In this document: positions 1 to 11,548 of the stretch, one piece after another | Layout: every line of letters begins with the position of its first letter | Numbering within the stretch: position 1 is the first letter of the stretch | NCBI GenBank assembly: GCA_014904985.1 | Contig: MU128935.1 | Span: forward strand, 329,361 to 393,360 | Reading direction: 5' to 3' | DNA from: Hydnum rufescens UP504 | Taxonomy: Eukaryota > Basidiomycota > Agaricomycetes > Cantharellales > Hydnaceae | DNA: 64,000 nucleotides | Translations under genes and position numbers: made by a program | Notes under the pieces: model-generated | The model's database searches: none | What the model saw: the letters and a program-made list of their open reading frames with translations, nothing else | What the model was told of the DNA's origin: nothing

Positions 1-928
1 CCTCGAGCTCTTGGAAGAACGGGGAACCGACAAAGGCTCTGGCTTGAATGACTTTCGTCGTGTGATGGAACACATGGAACAGGGCCTCAATGTCGAAGAC
101 GCGGTGAAGCGCCTCGTCGTCCAAGACCAGAGTGATAAAGACAAAGGCAAAAGTCGAGGTTCTAGTGACGAGAAACAATCCAGTGAAGAGGAGGTTCTGG
201 ACCTTGATCTTATCAAAAGGGATCCAGACAAGCTCTATCCTCTTATCTATTATGCAATCAAGAGGAAGCTGAAGGAGTGGGAGCAGTCAATGATCGAACG
301 ACCTGGTAAGTAGAGGGCCATTGGGAACAATTTCCCGTCCCTGACCTGGTTTCCCTAAGATCATATCAAGCATTCGACTCAAGGTAAACGGGCAGCGGCA
401 ACGCAAGTGCAATCCGGGGAGTACCTTAAACCTCTCTTCAAGACACTTCGATCTCGGGTGAGCCCTTGCATTGTTCCGACTCTAGGCCTGTTCCTCATCT
501 CTGCGCAGAATTTACCGGCGGACATGTTGGCGAGACTTGCTGAAATCGTTCACTACATGCAAAAGCGCCAATATCAACGAGCCAACGACTCTTATCTTCG
601 TCTGAGTATTGGTAATGCCCCTTGGCCCATCGGGGTGACCATGGTCGGGTGCGTCCTCCGATTGAATTATAATTCGCTTTCAAATGACGATCTCATGGGC
701 GTAATCTAGAATCCACGAGCGATCCGCCCGAGAGAAAATCTCAAGCGACCAGGTCGCTCATGTGCTGAACGACGAAGTCAGTCGAAAATATATTCAAAGT
801 TTGAAAAGGTAGGCTGAGAAGGGATATATGGTGCATTGTGCTGCGTACTGATGGCCCTGGGTGCCAGACTTCTGACATTTGCACAAACAAAATACCCCCC
901 CGAGGACGTGTCCCAGCTGATGGGCTGA
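1..928 (+). CDS. prp18: Pre-mRNA-splicing factor Prp18, 3' part of gene
   Basis: Prp18 acts with Slu7 in the second step of splicing as part of the U5-associated spliceosome in the nucleus. The window opens inside the gene, reading from base 2. Exons fit 2..305, 360..457, 509..648, 710..808 and 868..928, which give 233 residues in one open frame with GT-AG introns of 51-61 bases. The Prp18 domain is clear: [19 protein letters not shown], then [13 protein letters not shown], then the signature loop [16 protein letters not shown], then [10 protein letters not shown] and AHVLNDE. The protein ends at QLMG. The N-terminal part lies to the left of the window. Identification rests on these conserved blocks and is firm; the first exon boundary is not visible. 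Confidence 0.95.
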
Positions 929-1765
929 TTTATGCTGTGCAAATCCAATGTAAGATTAGCATCGGTACGGTATCACAAGTAGTTCCCGGTATACACAATA
1001 TCCCGTGAGGGCGACGATGTGCGTCATCACCAAACCGTGGAGACACTACGCCTGTGGGGCCTGAACGACTGTTTCTCAATCAGTCTAAGTTTTACGATAC
1101 AGATTGGTGTTCGAGAGTCTTCTTGACCACTTCGGAGAGGTACTATTTCGAACTGATTGGTCGGCCATACCCTAGAAACTAGTGGCCATGACTTCCTCAT
1201 TTCTGTATATTTTTCCGTATGGTGACCCCACCACTCTGCATGTATGCCCCGCAAGTTGTTCACCAATCTTTATATGTATTTGTGTTATTCTTCAAGACCA
1301 CCTCGGGCGATTTTCATAAAAATACCAGACTGTCTATCAACTCTCTGACTGTCTCATTGGCCTGTTTGGTCTCGTTGATGGGGACCCACCCGAGGCTTTG
1401 CCCTGTCTACTCAGCCAAAAACTTATTGTAACCAGCACCTAATAAATGCGGGAATAAAAAAGGCGTATACAAAATTTTCACCGTTTGAGCAGAATCCTAC
1501 TTGCAGAAGCAAGGTACCCCGAGGTTTGTGGCGCTGGCAGGTGGCGGACTGCCAGAAAGGGTCCAAGTTGTTTCCAACCTGTTGAGGCGAATCGCCCAAA
1601 AACATATACATTTTGTATGTGCTTACAGCTGGTGTGTATACTATAATGTGAGAAAAAAAAGTGCAGTGAGGATAAGCCAGACAAAGTTGGAAGCAGTACT
1701 GATCGGCCAAAGCCGGGTACCAACCGCCGTAAAAAACTTTTGAGCGTTGTTGCCCAGTGCTCGAC
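929..1765. other. Intergenic, prp18 to U1-70K
   Basis: About 840 bases with only short overlapping frames and no recognisable protein. It must hold the prp18 3' end and the U1-70K promoter. An AATAAA lies near 1440 in A-rich sequence. Nothing else is seen. Confidence 0.5.
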
Positions 1766-3893
1766 ATGACGCATCTCCTCCCCCCTAATCTGCTAAAGCT
1801 TTTCAATGCACGGCCCCCCCTCCCCTACCTTCGGCCTGTTGGTCGGTCACCAGACAAGATCCAACCGAAAACTGTCACTGGTGTTGGCGAGCTGCTTGCC
1901 CAAATCCGCGAAGATATGGCGATTGCAGAGTCGGAGCGTGGTGCCAAGAAGGCGAAAAAGCAAAAGGTTAAGAACGCAAAGATGCAAGAAGAGGGCGAGG
2001 AAGGCGAAGACGACGGTGGGACAGACGAGAGTGATGACGAACCAGCGTTCACATACGTTGAGGAGGTACGAAGACAGATAAGGCGCGAGGAGAAGCAGAA
2101 GAAACGGAAAGAGGCGTTTGAGAAAGCGAAAGAGTCCTGTGAGCTATGTTGGGCGCTTGTTCCTGTTTCGTCACTGACTGGACCCTGTTCTAGATACCCC
2201 GAACGAAAACAAGGACGTGCGTGGAGATCCATACAAGACCCTGTTTATATCTCGCTTGGTTCGATCCTTCCTTTGCCCTCATCGGTGGCCTTTATTTGCT
2301 GATCCTTGCCAACCCACAGTCGAAAAATGCCACAGAAAGTGATTTACGCAAAGAATTTGAAATGTACGGTGCCATCGAATACCTGACCATCGTCAAGGAC
2401 AAGAAGGGTCGCAGTCGGGGCTACGCTTTTATTGTTTATGAACGAGAAAAGGACATGAAAGGTTCGTTGTGATCGACAAGTCTCTAAGTCCCTTGTACAC
2501 ATTGCTGAATTGTGTTCTCAGCTGCGTACAAAGATGCAGAAGGCGTAGTTATACTAGGGAAACGCATCCTAGTTGACGTTGAACGTGGCCGAACCGTACG
2601 AGGATGGAAGCCTCGGCGCCTGGGTGGTGGGCTCGGAGGACGACCGAAACCTGCTGCTGCGGTTGCAGAACCAGCTCCCTTTAGCAGTGGATTTGGTGGC
2701 CGTGGTGGGTTTCGTGGTGGCAGTCGAGGCGGTTTTGGAGATCGCGGAGGTGGATTCAGAGGTCGAGGTGGGTTTGCTGACCGAGGTGGCGGTTTCCGCG
2801 GTGGTTTTGGAGGCGACCGTGGCGGTGGTGAGTGATTTCTCGTGCTAAGCTGCAATTTACCTGATTTCTCCTTGAGGTTATGGGGGTGACCGAGGCGGAG
2901 GTGGAGGTTTGTGTTTTGCGTGGGTTTGTGAATGTGATTCGCATGCTGACCTCCTAGGATGAAGGTTTTGGGGCTGACCGCGGCGGTATGGTCGAAAAAT
3001 GCACTTTTTGAAAATCATATTCTTACCTTACTATTCGTAAGGCTATGGTGATCGTGGTGGAGGTGGGGGTGGAGGTGGAGGGGGTAAGGCGTTCGAATTT
3101 TTATCTCTGTCTAAATCTCATCTCTTCCCTTCAGGCTTCGGTGATCGTGGTGGCCACGGTGGCGGTGAGTATGATCTAGATGGATGATGTTTTGATGTCT
3201 AAATTTCGGGCTCTAGGCTACAGCAATGACCGAGGTGAGCTGATCTCATCTGAAGCTGGCATTCCCACATTAACCTTCGATGCAGGATACGGGGATCGAG
3301 GTGGTGGGAGCTTCCGCGGTGGTCCCCCAGGTGAGTGTTTAGGGTCGCGCGTGAGTGTTTGTGCTTAGCTTTCCACTCAGGTGGCTTTGCCGGCGGAGAC
3401 CGAGGCTATGGCGGAGGCGATAACGGATTTGCCGGTGACCGCGGATATAGCAGGGGCGGTGGGTTTGGACCATCTGAGCGTGGAGGATACAGGTTAGATC
3501 TCTCTGCTCATTTTTCCTTTTTGCCTCTTGGTAGGGGGGCTGGGGTGCCAGGTCCCTATTCCTTTTATTCGTTTTCCCGCATTCCCCCTTTTTCTCTTTT
3601 CTTTTGTGCACGCATGAGGCCGTCAGCGGGGTCCTATTACTGACCGAACTCTCTCCTTGACAACACTTGGAATCTGCTGATTTGGGTTGTCTAGAGGACG
3701 CGGCATTGGCTACCAGCAAGGTGGGTTCAACAGCGGTGCAGCACCAAATGGCCCTCCATCGCATGGGCCCCCGCCAGGGTATGGTGTGCCCCCGAGTGCA
3801 CAGGTGTTCAATGGTGGAGGAGCGTATGGGGGTGGAATGAAGCGTGATTACGAGGGAGGAGATGATCGTGAGCAGAAACGGATGCGGTATTGA
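1766..3893 (+). CDS. SNRNP70: U1 small nuclear ribonucleoprotein 70 kDa (U1-70K)
   Basis: U1-70K binds stem-loop I of U1 snRNA and helps recognise 5' splice sites. Start ATG 1766 gives [13 protein letters not shown], the family N-terminus. Twelve exons join in one frame to 460 residues: 1766..2138, 2194..2258, 2320..2461, 2522..2827, 2877..2906, 2965..2985, 3042..3083, 3135..3164, 3217..3234, 3286..3330, 3381..3492, 3695..3893. The RRM spans about residues 138-215, with RNP2 LFISRL near 141 and RNP1 RGYAFIVY at 179-186. It is followed by the family block [19 protein letters not shown]. The tail is Gly/Arg/Asp-rich ([13 protein letters not shown] units) instead of the RS/RE/RD tail of metazoan U1-70K. 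The acidic/basic stretch at residues 60-120 fits the region before the RRM. Six consecutive exons of 18-45 bases each encode one tail unit. Confidence 0.95.
2877..3330 (+). repeat. Array of six symmetrical micro-exons coding GxGDRGG units
   Basis: Exons of 30, 21, 42, 30, 18 and 45 bases (2877..2906, 2965..2985, 3042..3083, 3135..3164, 3217..3234, 3286..3330). All begin and end in phase 1, all are multiples of three, and each codes one G-[YF]-G-x-D-R-G unit. They are separated by introns of 50-58 bases, several with GTGAGT or GTAAGG donors. The regularity suggests growth by tandem exon duplication. Confidence 0.85.
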
Positions 3894-4684
3894 GCACGTC
3901 CTCAAGTGTGTGTACGATGGAAAACGGTCTGTATCAAATGGTTCGCATGTTTTCAGGTACAGGTACACCGCCAGGAGATTTCCGTCTCGTCCCCGGTCCG
4001 CCCAGGGAATTTTACATGGGAGCACTACCAAATGTGGGCACTCGCTGCGTTGGTTGGTGTCTCTGGGACAGGTCCCGTCGTTAAACACTGCGTGTACATA
4101 GAGCTCAAGTACGCCCTGAACGTCGTGTCCGGGTGTTCAAACGAGAGAGAAAGATATTGTGCCTAGATCAAGTCTCACGTCAACCTGCTGTTCGTTGTCT
4201 TGCCCACCGGCTCTGCTCGTTCCGATTTTTCTTGAATTCTTCCGTTCAAACAATCGCGCTAGCTGATCTTCTCGTCCAAACCTCTTGTCCTCCTCCCCGG
4301 TCTCTCTCCACGCTCTCTTCCAACTCACGCTCTTTGTATCTGCATTTTCGCTTAAATAGAGAGGTTTCTACTCTCGTTTTTTTCCCCATCGTGCAACGTT
4401 TGGCTGGTCCCAGAACCATTCGCACCGCTGCCCTCAACTGACGGCCCTTGAACCCATTTGTTCGTTGCATTTTTCGCCTCTATCGGGCATGTCCACATGC
4501 CACTCTGACCCTCGGATTGTTAGACGATCCCGTGCCTCCGCGTAGGGTCTCTTCTTCCCCTTCTACCACCTCCAGGAATTTCCCAACGCAAACGATTGCC
4601 AACCTGGCAACTATACTCTTACCCGTTCTCGCACACGCCTGGGCGGATTTCGATTCGTTCACTCATTCCCCCAACTCGTTTACA
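3894..4684. other. Intergenic, U1-70K to homeodomain gene A
   Basis: About 790 bases without a convincing gene. The sequence from 4200 to 4680 is rich in C and T (for example 4258-4330 and 4540-4590), as is common upstream of fungal start codons. The frame that runs into gene A from 4448 is taken as 5' UTR, because the first ATG with a plausible continuation is at 4685. Confidence 0.45.
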
Positions 4685-6744
4685 ATGGCAAACGGTGTGT
4701 ACGACCGGCTGCAAACATATTCAGGGCAGCTGTGCGAGCCTTATCCTTCGCCCCCTATTGTCTACTCAGAGCGTCAACCGATATATGATCCTCTAGAGGG
4801 GGGCATCATGACTAGATCCCGCAGAAATACGGCTCCCACCACAATGCAGTCCCTCCCTCAGGGTCTTTATCCAAGTGTAGCTGTTGATTCCCATTATACT
4901 TATGCCACAGAACCCTCTGGGCCACAAGTGGAGGACTCTCCTCTCCTCGATGCCCAGCCCGTTTCGCCCCCAGGTCCTCCGTCGGAAGAGGCAAGCGGAG
5001 GAGGAGAATCAGAAAGCAGTCATAATCCCAGTGGCAGTCGCACTGGGAAGAGGAAGCGCAGTCGAGTCACACCCGCTCAGCTCGCCCAGCTCGAGCGTGC
5101 CTTTTCGAAAGACCGCAGTCCGACAGCTGCCCGTCGCAAAGAGATCAGCGAGATGCTCGGTATGCAGGAGCGCCAGACCCAGGTGTGGTTTCAAAATCGT
5201 CGTGCGAAGGCCAAGCTCCTGGAGCAGAGGGCACGTTCTGGCCACCTTGCCAGTCACTCGCGGGCAGATTATCCGGGCATGGTTTCTGTCCCTTTGGAAC
5301 GTGACGGTGACCTGCAAGCACTGCTCCACGAAGATGACCGTGAGTGTTTTTCTTTTCTCTTCAATAATCTCCAGTTTGAATGCTCACTGAGGCGAATTGC
5401 GATGACCCCAGCAATCTTCATCATTCCCTGCAATGACTTATCAATCGGAACATTTCGTAGGATATCGGCCGGAGTGCATGATCTCGTGGGGTATATTTGC
5501 GAGAGCAAACGCTGTCTTGCCTGGTTCATCTTCTCAGCTGGTACGGGATTCAAGATGGAGATGCCCTACGATAGCATAAGCGCTACCGAGTATGCGGATG
5601 GCGTGCCGTCAGGGCAAGGCAGGGCGGCCTTTCTGTTAACCCGGCCCCCACGTTTTACCGTGAATCCACGATCGTTGCCCAGACAGCCACGGGGACGACC
5701 AGGACCTGGCAGTTGTGTGAAGATTGGACGGAAGGCCACCAAGCATCTTCGTGTTTACGCCACGAGGTGGTAGGCGCGGCAACTCAACTCGAGGAGGCGT
5801 TGAGCGTGCTCCGCGGTGAACCTTTGACCTCTCCTTTCTCTGGATCTACGAGGCCTTCTACATCGTACGGTGGTTCGAATCAGTCGTCCGCAAACGCTTC
5901 CCCTGTGAGCAGTATCGCGCCTCCCGCACTTTTGCCCGTTGGACCAAACACTATCAGCGCTGCCCCTCCTTCCTCATATCTGGATCCGTTTTCTCGCGGT
6001 ATTCATTCCAGCCATGGACGCAAAAGATCAAGGTCGAATCCAGCCCCGTATGAGGCACGCCGACAAAATTTCACCCTGCGCAGCCCCGTCTCCGCCGGAT
6101 CATTGGCAGATGCCACAGGCGTATTAGGCCCTTCACCATTTTCTCGGCAACAGGATGAGCACCGTTCTGATTATCCCACGTTTTCCAATTTGGATCTTCT
6201 CCCGATGGGTCTCCCCGGCCCAAGCAGCAGTAGCAGCTCATTGAACACTTCGCTGGTAGACGCACCCACCATTCCTATCTCTCGTAGCTATACATCGCCA
6301 ACTGCATCGTCGACTGGGATGTATCCCTCACATTCCAGTACCTCTACTTCTTCTATTCCCTTTGGCACAGATCCATCCCAAAATATGGTGCCTGCCTCAG
6401 CTCATATAGGAGACTTTCCTGCTGGACCTAGCCATCACCCTTATGCGACACTAACGGGAGGGGTAGCACCCCATGTTTCATCTCTTTCATCTTCACTTCA
6501 TTCTCGTCCACAATCCGGGTACGGAACCCCTGTGGATCCCGTTACGTTTGATGTCGCGTCCGCCGTCCAAAACCTGAACGTGGATTTTGATGTGATCACC
6601 TCCTTCGCACACCATGTCAACGTTTCGGATTATATGCCCGACCCTCATATAATGGGGTCAGATTCGCCTAGTGCGACGCATTCTCTGGAGGGCGCTTTTC
6701 ACAGAATGTATGATCAACAGCAGGCTGAGCCGCACTCTCAGTAA
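4685..6744 (+). CDS. Homeodomain transcription factor A (apparent frameshift)
   Basis: Nuclear DNA-binding regulator. Exon 1 is 4685..5339, the intron 5340..5411, and exon 2 runs to a stop at 6742-6744. The homeodomain covers about residues 122-181 (RKRSRVTPAQLAQLERAF to WFQNRRAKAK) with the standard WFQNRR recognition helix. After it comes a conserved block (IFIIPCNDLSIGTFRRIS, WFIFSAGTGFKMEMPYD, then DWTEGHQASSCLRHE) shared with gene B, followed by a long Ser/Pro-rich tail ending in a Gln-rich stretch. Around 5653-5656 (TTTT) the frame breaks: the paralogue reads PPTFYRE, here PPRF is followed by TVN, and the homologous reading resumes one base out of phase up to 6744. Without that break the protein would be about 660 residues. 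The C-terminal block resembles fungal Hom-type homeodomain proteins, but I cannot name the exact orthologue. Confidence 0.85.
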
Positions 6745-7706
6745 ATATGGTATGGATCGACTATATATAGATGCCCGTTTTGTGAGTGTGATATGCCCTA
6801 GGGTACTGTATATCTTGGCTTTCGATTTTTTTTTGACTCATTGCTCCCCAAAAGTCATCGTGCAATAACAGTAGGCGAGTCCAATTGTTCACTTATTCCG
6901 GGTCATGTCACCGTATTTCGGATTGGTCTCCTTAATGGGGCCAGCTTTACATTCCTTTGGCCTCTCGCTCTTTCTGTGGTTGCTCCGCACTGGACGCAGC
7001 CACTTCTTCAACCGGCTGGAAAATTGTTGGATCTTTTTATTCACGTTCTGTGTTACATTCGTCTATTACGTGCCCTGCACGCACCACCTGTCTTCACCTG
7101 TCACTCCTCTATCACTCCCGCATCCCTCGCATTATTTCGCCCACCTTAGTTTGCTTGCTTGGTAAAAATAGTACGAGTTAGGCCAAATACCCATCCTTTT
7201 TTTTCCCATTCTCCCACAAGAGGGGCCGGCGGCTGCGCACACATATACATACTGAGTGCACCCTACTCTTTCTTTCTAGAGGGCAAGTCGTTCGATCATG
7301 CCGTTGGACATGCGCATTGAAAGCCACCCAGCAGGGGTCCCGACCTGATCGCATTCCAAATTGATAAGGGATTGTAGGGAGACGCTCCCCCACGACAGGC
7401 CAGATGAATGGCTCCTCACTAATCAATACAATGAGGGAAGGGGGGCACACTACCCAATCTACTTGTTTTCTCAGCATGTACAAGCGATGTATTCTGTTCG
7501 GGAGCATCGTACCTCCGCCCCTTCCGCGTCGTTCTTAGTTTACTAAAAAGGGCCGTGAAATAAAGCTGCGCAGAAGTCAGGATAAGTAACGCAAGAGTAA
7601 AACTGAATTCGCAAACAGAGCTTGAATAGTATGTGACCACCCCACATAATGGCTCAATGGATCAAAAACGTCAGTCTCGAGAAGCAGACCCTTCCCTGGC
7701 TTCGTC

Positions 7707-7721
7707 GTGTGTGTGTGTGTG
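7707..7721. repeat. (GT)n microsatellite
   Basis: Seven and a half uninterrupted GT units in the intergenic region. Confidence 0.9.
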
Positions 7722-8053
7722 CACCGGTTGCTTCGGAGCGCACTATTTCGATATTGTTCCTTGGATCGTCAGCAATGCTGAATAATGGCTTTTGAGGGCA
7801 TTTCCACGCATCCAGTACTCCAGTACTGGGAAGAAGTCACAGAATTATAGCTGAGCATGCGTTGCCAGTGTCCGCATGTGTGAGAACCAACAGCTTGGGG
7901 GTGGGGGCTGTCTTTCTTTTTTCTTTCAAAAAACAAAGAACAAACGAGAAACGATAAGGGGAGGGGGAGAACGTGAGGAGCCCGCGTTTGCTGAGCCCCC
8001 AGTCATCAAGTCCCAAGCCCGAAGAGCGAAAGCTATAGGGGGCCATGCTTTGT

Positions 8054-8068
8054 GGGGGGGGGGGGGGG
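8054..8068. repeat. G15 homopolymer
   Basis: Fifteen consecutive G followed by AACAAAAAAAAA, inside a purine-rich stretch. The length in the assembly may be unreliable. Confidence 0.8.
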
Positions 8069-9057
8069 AACAAAAAAAAAGAGAAAACTGGAGGTGTACG
8101 CAGGGAAGGGATGTGACAGATCGATGAAGAGCAAGGGTGGGGATGGCCCATGGGAATAATGGTGGAGGGAGAAAAAGAACCCAAGTCACCCAGGTCGGAT
8201 GGAAATAAAATCAGCGGATTAAGGGACCCGCTAAAGCTTAGGTAATTTGTGGCTATCGATCGCAATATTAAAAAGAGATGTCCTGGATCCGACAAAGCCA
8301 GATTGTAGGCAAGGCAGCAGTACGCTATATAAGATCCCAAGGACAGGAAAGGGGAGCGGGAGGAGCCCCCAGCAGGGGACGGTCGTCAAGCGGAGATGGA
8401 GTTTGGTGGTCCAGAAAAGTGGCCGGGCCGATCGCAGAGAGGTGGTCCCTGGGCCCTTTAGGTAACTTTTGAAGCGCAATCTGATTGGAAGGCCTCTACC
8501 GCAGGCGGTTAGGGGGGGTGGAGACACATGGGCCCACATGGTCACACACGGGCACACAGTCCCAGGATTGGGGACCGATCGGGGATACCGAGGGCAACGC
8601 CGAAACCTGGTGCTCCAACGCCGACGACTGGCTGGGCAATGTGGACGAGGATGGAGGGGAGGAGGGGGGGGGCGAAGAACGGCGAGGGGGACACGGGACG
8701 GGCCCTCGTGGCCGAATCACGTTACTTATCTGCATGACCCATCTCGTCTAAGACGATCTCCAAGGGAAGCTTGAAAACTCGCGTATCCGCTCAATCAGGT
8801 TTCGTCACGTGTATTAGATATCCGAAACTGTATGGGAATAAGAAATTGCCGGATCAGGCAACCCGCGCTCAATGCCGAACATCGCAGCAGTCATCCCCAA
8901 CCCTCTCCCCATCGTTGGCGACGCCATCGCCGCCCCCATCCTCCCCGGCTTCCTCATCCTATCTCTGCCCTGCTGCCGACGGCGTTGTATGCTCTCCGTG
9001 GGGCGGCCGAACGGATCTACACCCTTACCAGTTTGGCGCATTTAGCGTGCACTATTT

Positions 9058-9190
9058 AGCTTCCTCCTTCTTTTTCTTCTCCCCAGTCATCTTCCCCCTG
9101 CCGTACTCTCCCCCCTCTCCCCTCCCTTCCTGCCATCCTCATCCTCCCTCCTCGTCGTCCCCCAGCGCCTCGGATATACGACCTTCCCTT
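9058..9190 (+). promoter_or_regulatory. Polypyrimidine tract before homeodomain gene B
   Basis: About 130 bases almost wholly of C and T just upstream of the proposed start at 9193. CT-rich tracts near transcription starts are common in filamentous fungi. The role is inferred. Confidence 0.35.
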
Positions 9191-9192
9191 CC

Positions 9193-10862
9193 ATGAAGCA
9201 CTGTAGGTTTGGCCCTTATTTATCCCAAGTCTAACGCTCATTTATATCCTACATAGTTACCGAAGACCAAGAAGCAGACGCCGTTCAGGCCGATTCGCCC
9301 CCCCATTCTGCCTCAGAGGGTGACGCAGAGGGGCACTCCGGCTCTACTACCGCCGCTGGCCCGGCTCGCAGCACCAGTGCAAAGCGAAAGCGCGGCCGCG
9401 TCAATCCTACTCAGCTCGCCCATCTCGAGCGTGCCTACGCCAAGGATCGCAGCCTCGATGCTGCACGTCGCAAGGAAATCAGTGAAGCCCTGGGCATGGA
9501 GGAGCGCCAAACCCAGATCTGGTTCCAAAATAGACGAGCAAAGGCAAAGCTCCTCGAACAACGCGCACGCTTCAACCAACTTGCTACCTCCGACTCTTCT
9601 GATGCCCCCCAGCGAGCCCCTGCCTTGTCTCTCGATCCTCCCGCGAAAGATATCAAAAATGTACTCCAGGAAGAAGATCGTTCGTCTTTTTTCTCCTCTT
9701 CCCCTTGACTCCTTCTAATACCCTCTTTTCTCGATCTATCAGCTATCTCTATTATTCCCTGCACCGACCTCTTCATTGGTACCTGGCGTCGTATCAACTC
9801 GGCTGGCTTGGACCTCATCGCTTACACATGCGATACCAAGCGTATCCTCACCTGGTTCATCCATTCCGCTGGTGTGGGATTCAAAATGAAAATCCCTTAC
9901 GATACCATATCTGTCATCGAGTATCAGAGGCACACAACCCCTGGACAGGACCGTGCCTCCATCATCATAAACAAACCTCCGACATTCTACCGTGAGGTCA
10001 CTTCCCACGTTGGTGGCGTCGCGACTAAAATCTGGAGACCCGCCTACGACTGGACAGAGGGCGCACAAGCATCTATCTGCACTCGTCACGAGATCATTGG
10101 CCCGGCCGGCCAGCTCGCATACTCTCTCCGCTCCCTTCCAGGTTTCGAGTCGTTCCCCTCCCCTTCCCTCTCCTTTTCCTCTTCTACCGATACGCTTAGC
10201 TCCATTTCACCAAAATCGCCCCCACAATACTTACTCTCAAGACCTTCTTCCGCGGGTACCGGTTTCAAGGCTGCTCAGATCAAACACACTCGAGCACGGT
10301 CTCGCTCCAGTCCCTCTCCTCTCCCAACCATGACTTTTACTTTGGATTATCCTTCGTCCGCCGGTCCAACCGACCAGACTAATTCTCTATCCGATTTGGG
10401 TTTGCTTCCGCGGAGATCTCAGACCCTCCCGTCGAATGATCGTGTCCCACAATCAGGAGAAATGATTATGCCGCCTGACCCCTTCGGAATTCCTGACAAT
10501 AGCCCACGCTTTAGGTCCGATCGTCGTACTGGCCTGAATGGTGCACTCGGCTTCGGTGGTCTTGACCAGAGTCTCCAAATAACGCCCCTGACTCCTCGTA
10601 TCCCTGCTCCGGATCCCAAGGATATGTCCCCGCCTATGTTCGACCAGACCCTATTGGGAGTGATCCCCGTTTCTTTGATGTCTGTGCGGCGCATTCCGAG
10701 TCCAGCCTAGCATCCTATGTCATGTCTCCATATCCCTCTCCCGGACCCGAATACCCTCCCAATGGCGCGTATCCGTCGAGTTCCACTCCCAACACTTCAC
10801 ATTTCACTCCTGCGATGATGCATCAGCAGTGGGCAGAGGGAGAAGCTCCCAGTCTGTCATAA
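9193..10862 (+). CDS. Homeodomain transcription factor B, tandem paralogue of A (apparent frameshift)
   Basis: Second homeodomain regulator, same strand as gene A. Proposed exons are 9193..9202 (10 coding bases, MKH plus one base), 9257..9679 and 9743..10862. The homeodomain covers about residues 46-105 (KRGRVNPTQLAHLERAY to WFQNRRAKAK). The downstream block matches gene A: IIPCTDLFIGTWRRIN, WFIHSAGVGFKMKIPYD, DWTEGAQASICTRHE. The intron after the homeodomain sits at the same codon and phase as in gene A, which supports duplication of one gene. Near 10655-10665 the frame breaks. One frame stops at 10710, but the sequence reads on coherently one base out of phase (SDPRFFDV to MMHQQWAEGEAPSLS) to a stop at 10860-10862, matching the end of gene A. 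The short first exon is plausible but unproven. Confidence 0.8.
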
Positions 10863-11548
10863 CGACATAATCTTGTATCAATTTGCTACCAGTCGCAACG
10901 TCACATTTATCGTTGTCCTGGTGTCTGTTATTTCTCGACCTAGTACCTGTGTATGTACCATGGTTTCGGCGGCCTCTTCCTCACATACCCTGTTGTTTGC
11001 GTTATCCCCTTCGAAACTATTCTTGATTTATCAGTTCTTTTTTTTGGTTCGTATGCTCGTCTCAGGGCATTTCTTAAAACGAAATTCCTTCCGATAATCA
11101 CGTCATGATTCATGTTTGTCTCCTAGATAGGCCCGAACAGACGACACTACTGCTGCCATCACCAACCACCACGAATATTTTGCGAAGGGATATCCACGAG
11201 TGCGGACCTCACATGGAATACGCCTCGACCATACCAAAGTTGCGTGCGCGCTCTGTGCCATCGTATCGGTCCTCCCCACCAAAATCAACCTGCATCGTCT
11301 TGGCGGAAATATTTACCTGGAGCTCCCAGATGAAAGACGCGCGGGCGCGCCAACTGTCTCCACTGGTGTACATATGATATGTGAAACGTGAGATACCATC
11401 AAATCATTCGCGGAAGAGGGCGATTAAGACTCGAGGCCGTAGCCGTGAATGGTTCCATACCTACCATCACCATCCAGAAATGACTGGATGAATGATGGTA
11501 GGCGGGATGAGGGGAGGTACTGTACGATCGCATCGAAATAAGGCAAAC
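10863..11548. other. Intergenic, convergent 3' ends
   Basis: About 690 bases between gene B and the minus-strand unknown gene. A further exon of that gene could lie at 11424-11516 (minus; frame YLPSSRLPSFIQSF to GYGLES) if a 33-base GTGAGT...ACAG intron were used. That is very short for an intron, so I leave it out. No other gene is seen. Confidence 0.4.

Larger units (their letters stand above)
6745..9192. other. Long intergenic region between the two homeodomain genes
   Basis: 2.4 kb with no convincing coding region. It holds a (GT)n microsatellite at 7707-7721, a 15-base G run at 8054-8068 followed by an A9 run in a purine-rich stretch (7890-8180), a TATA-like CTATATAAG near 8324-8332, and C/T-rich sequence from 9058 on. 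Frames of 60-170 codons here have low-complexity compositions and overlap on both strands, so I treat them as chance. The region probably carries the promoter and leader of gene B. Confidence 0.45.

Noticed and set aside
8771..9196. Long Ser/Pro frame upstream of homeodomain gene B
   Set aside because: It arises from CT-rich sequence, has no domain, and lies where the leader of gene B is expected.
4685..10862. Two homeodomain genes as an A (HD1/HD2) mating-type locus
   Set aside because: HD1 and HD2 genes are normally divergent and dissimilar. These two are co-oriented close paralogues with the same domain layout and intron position.
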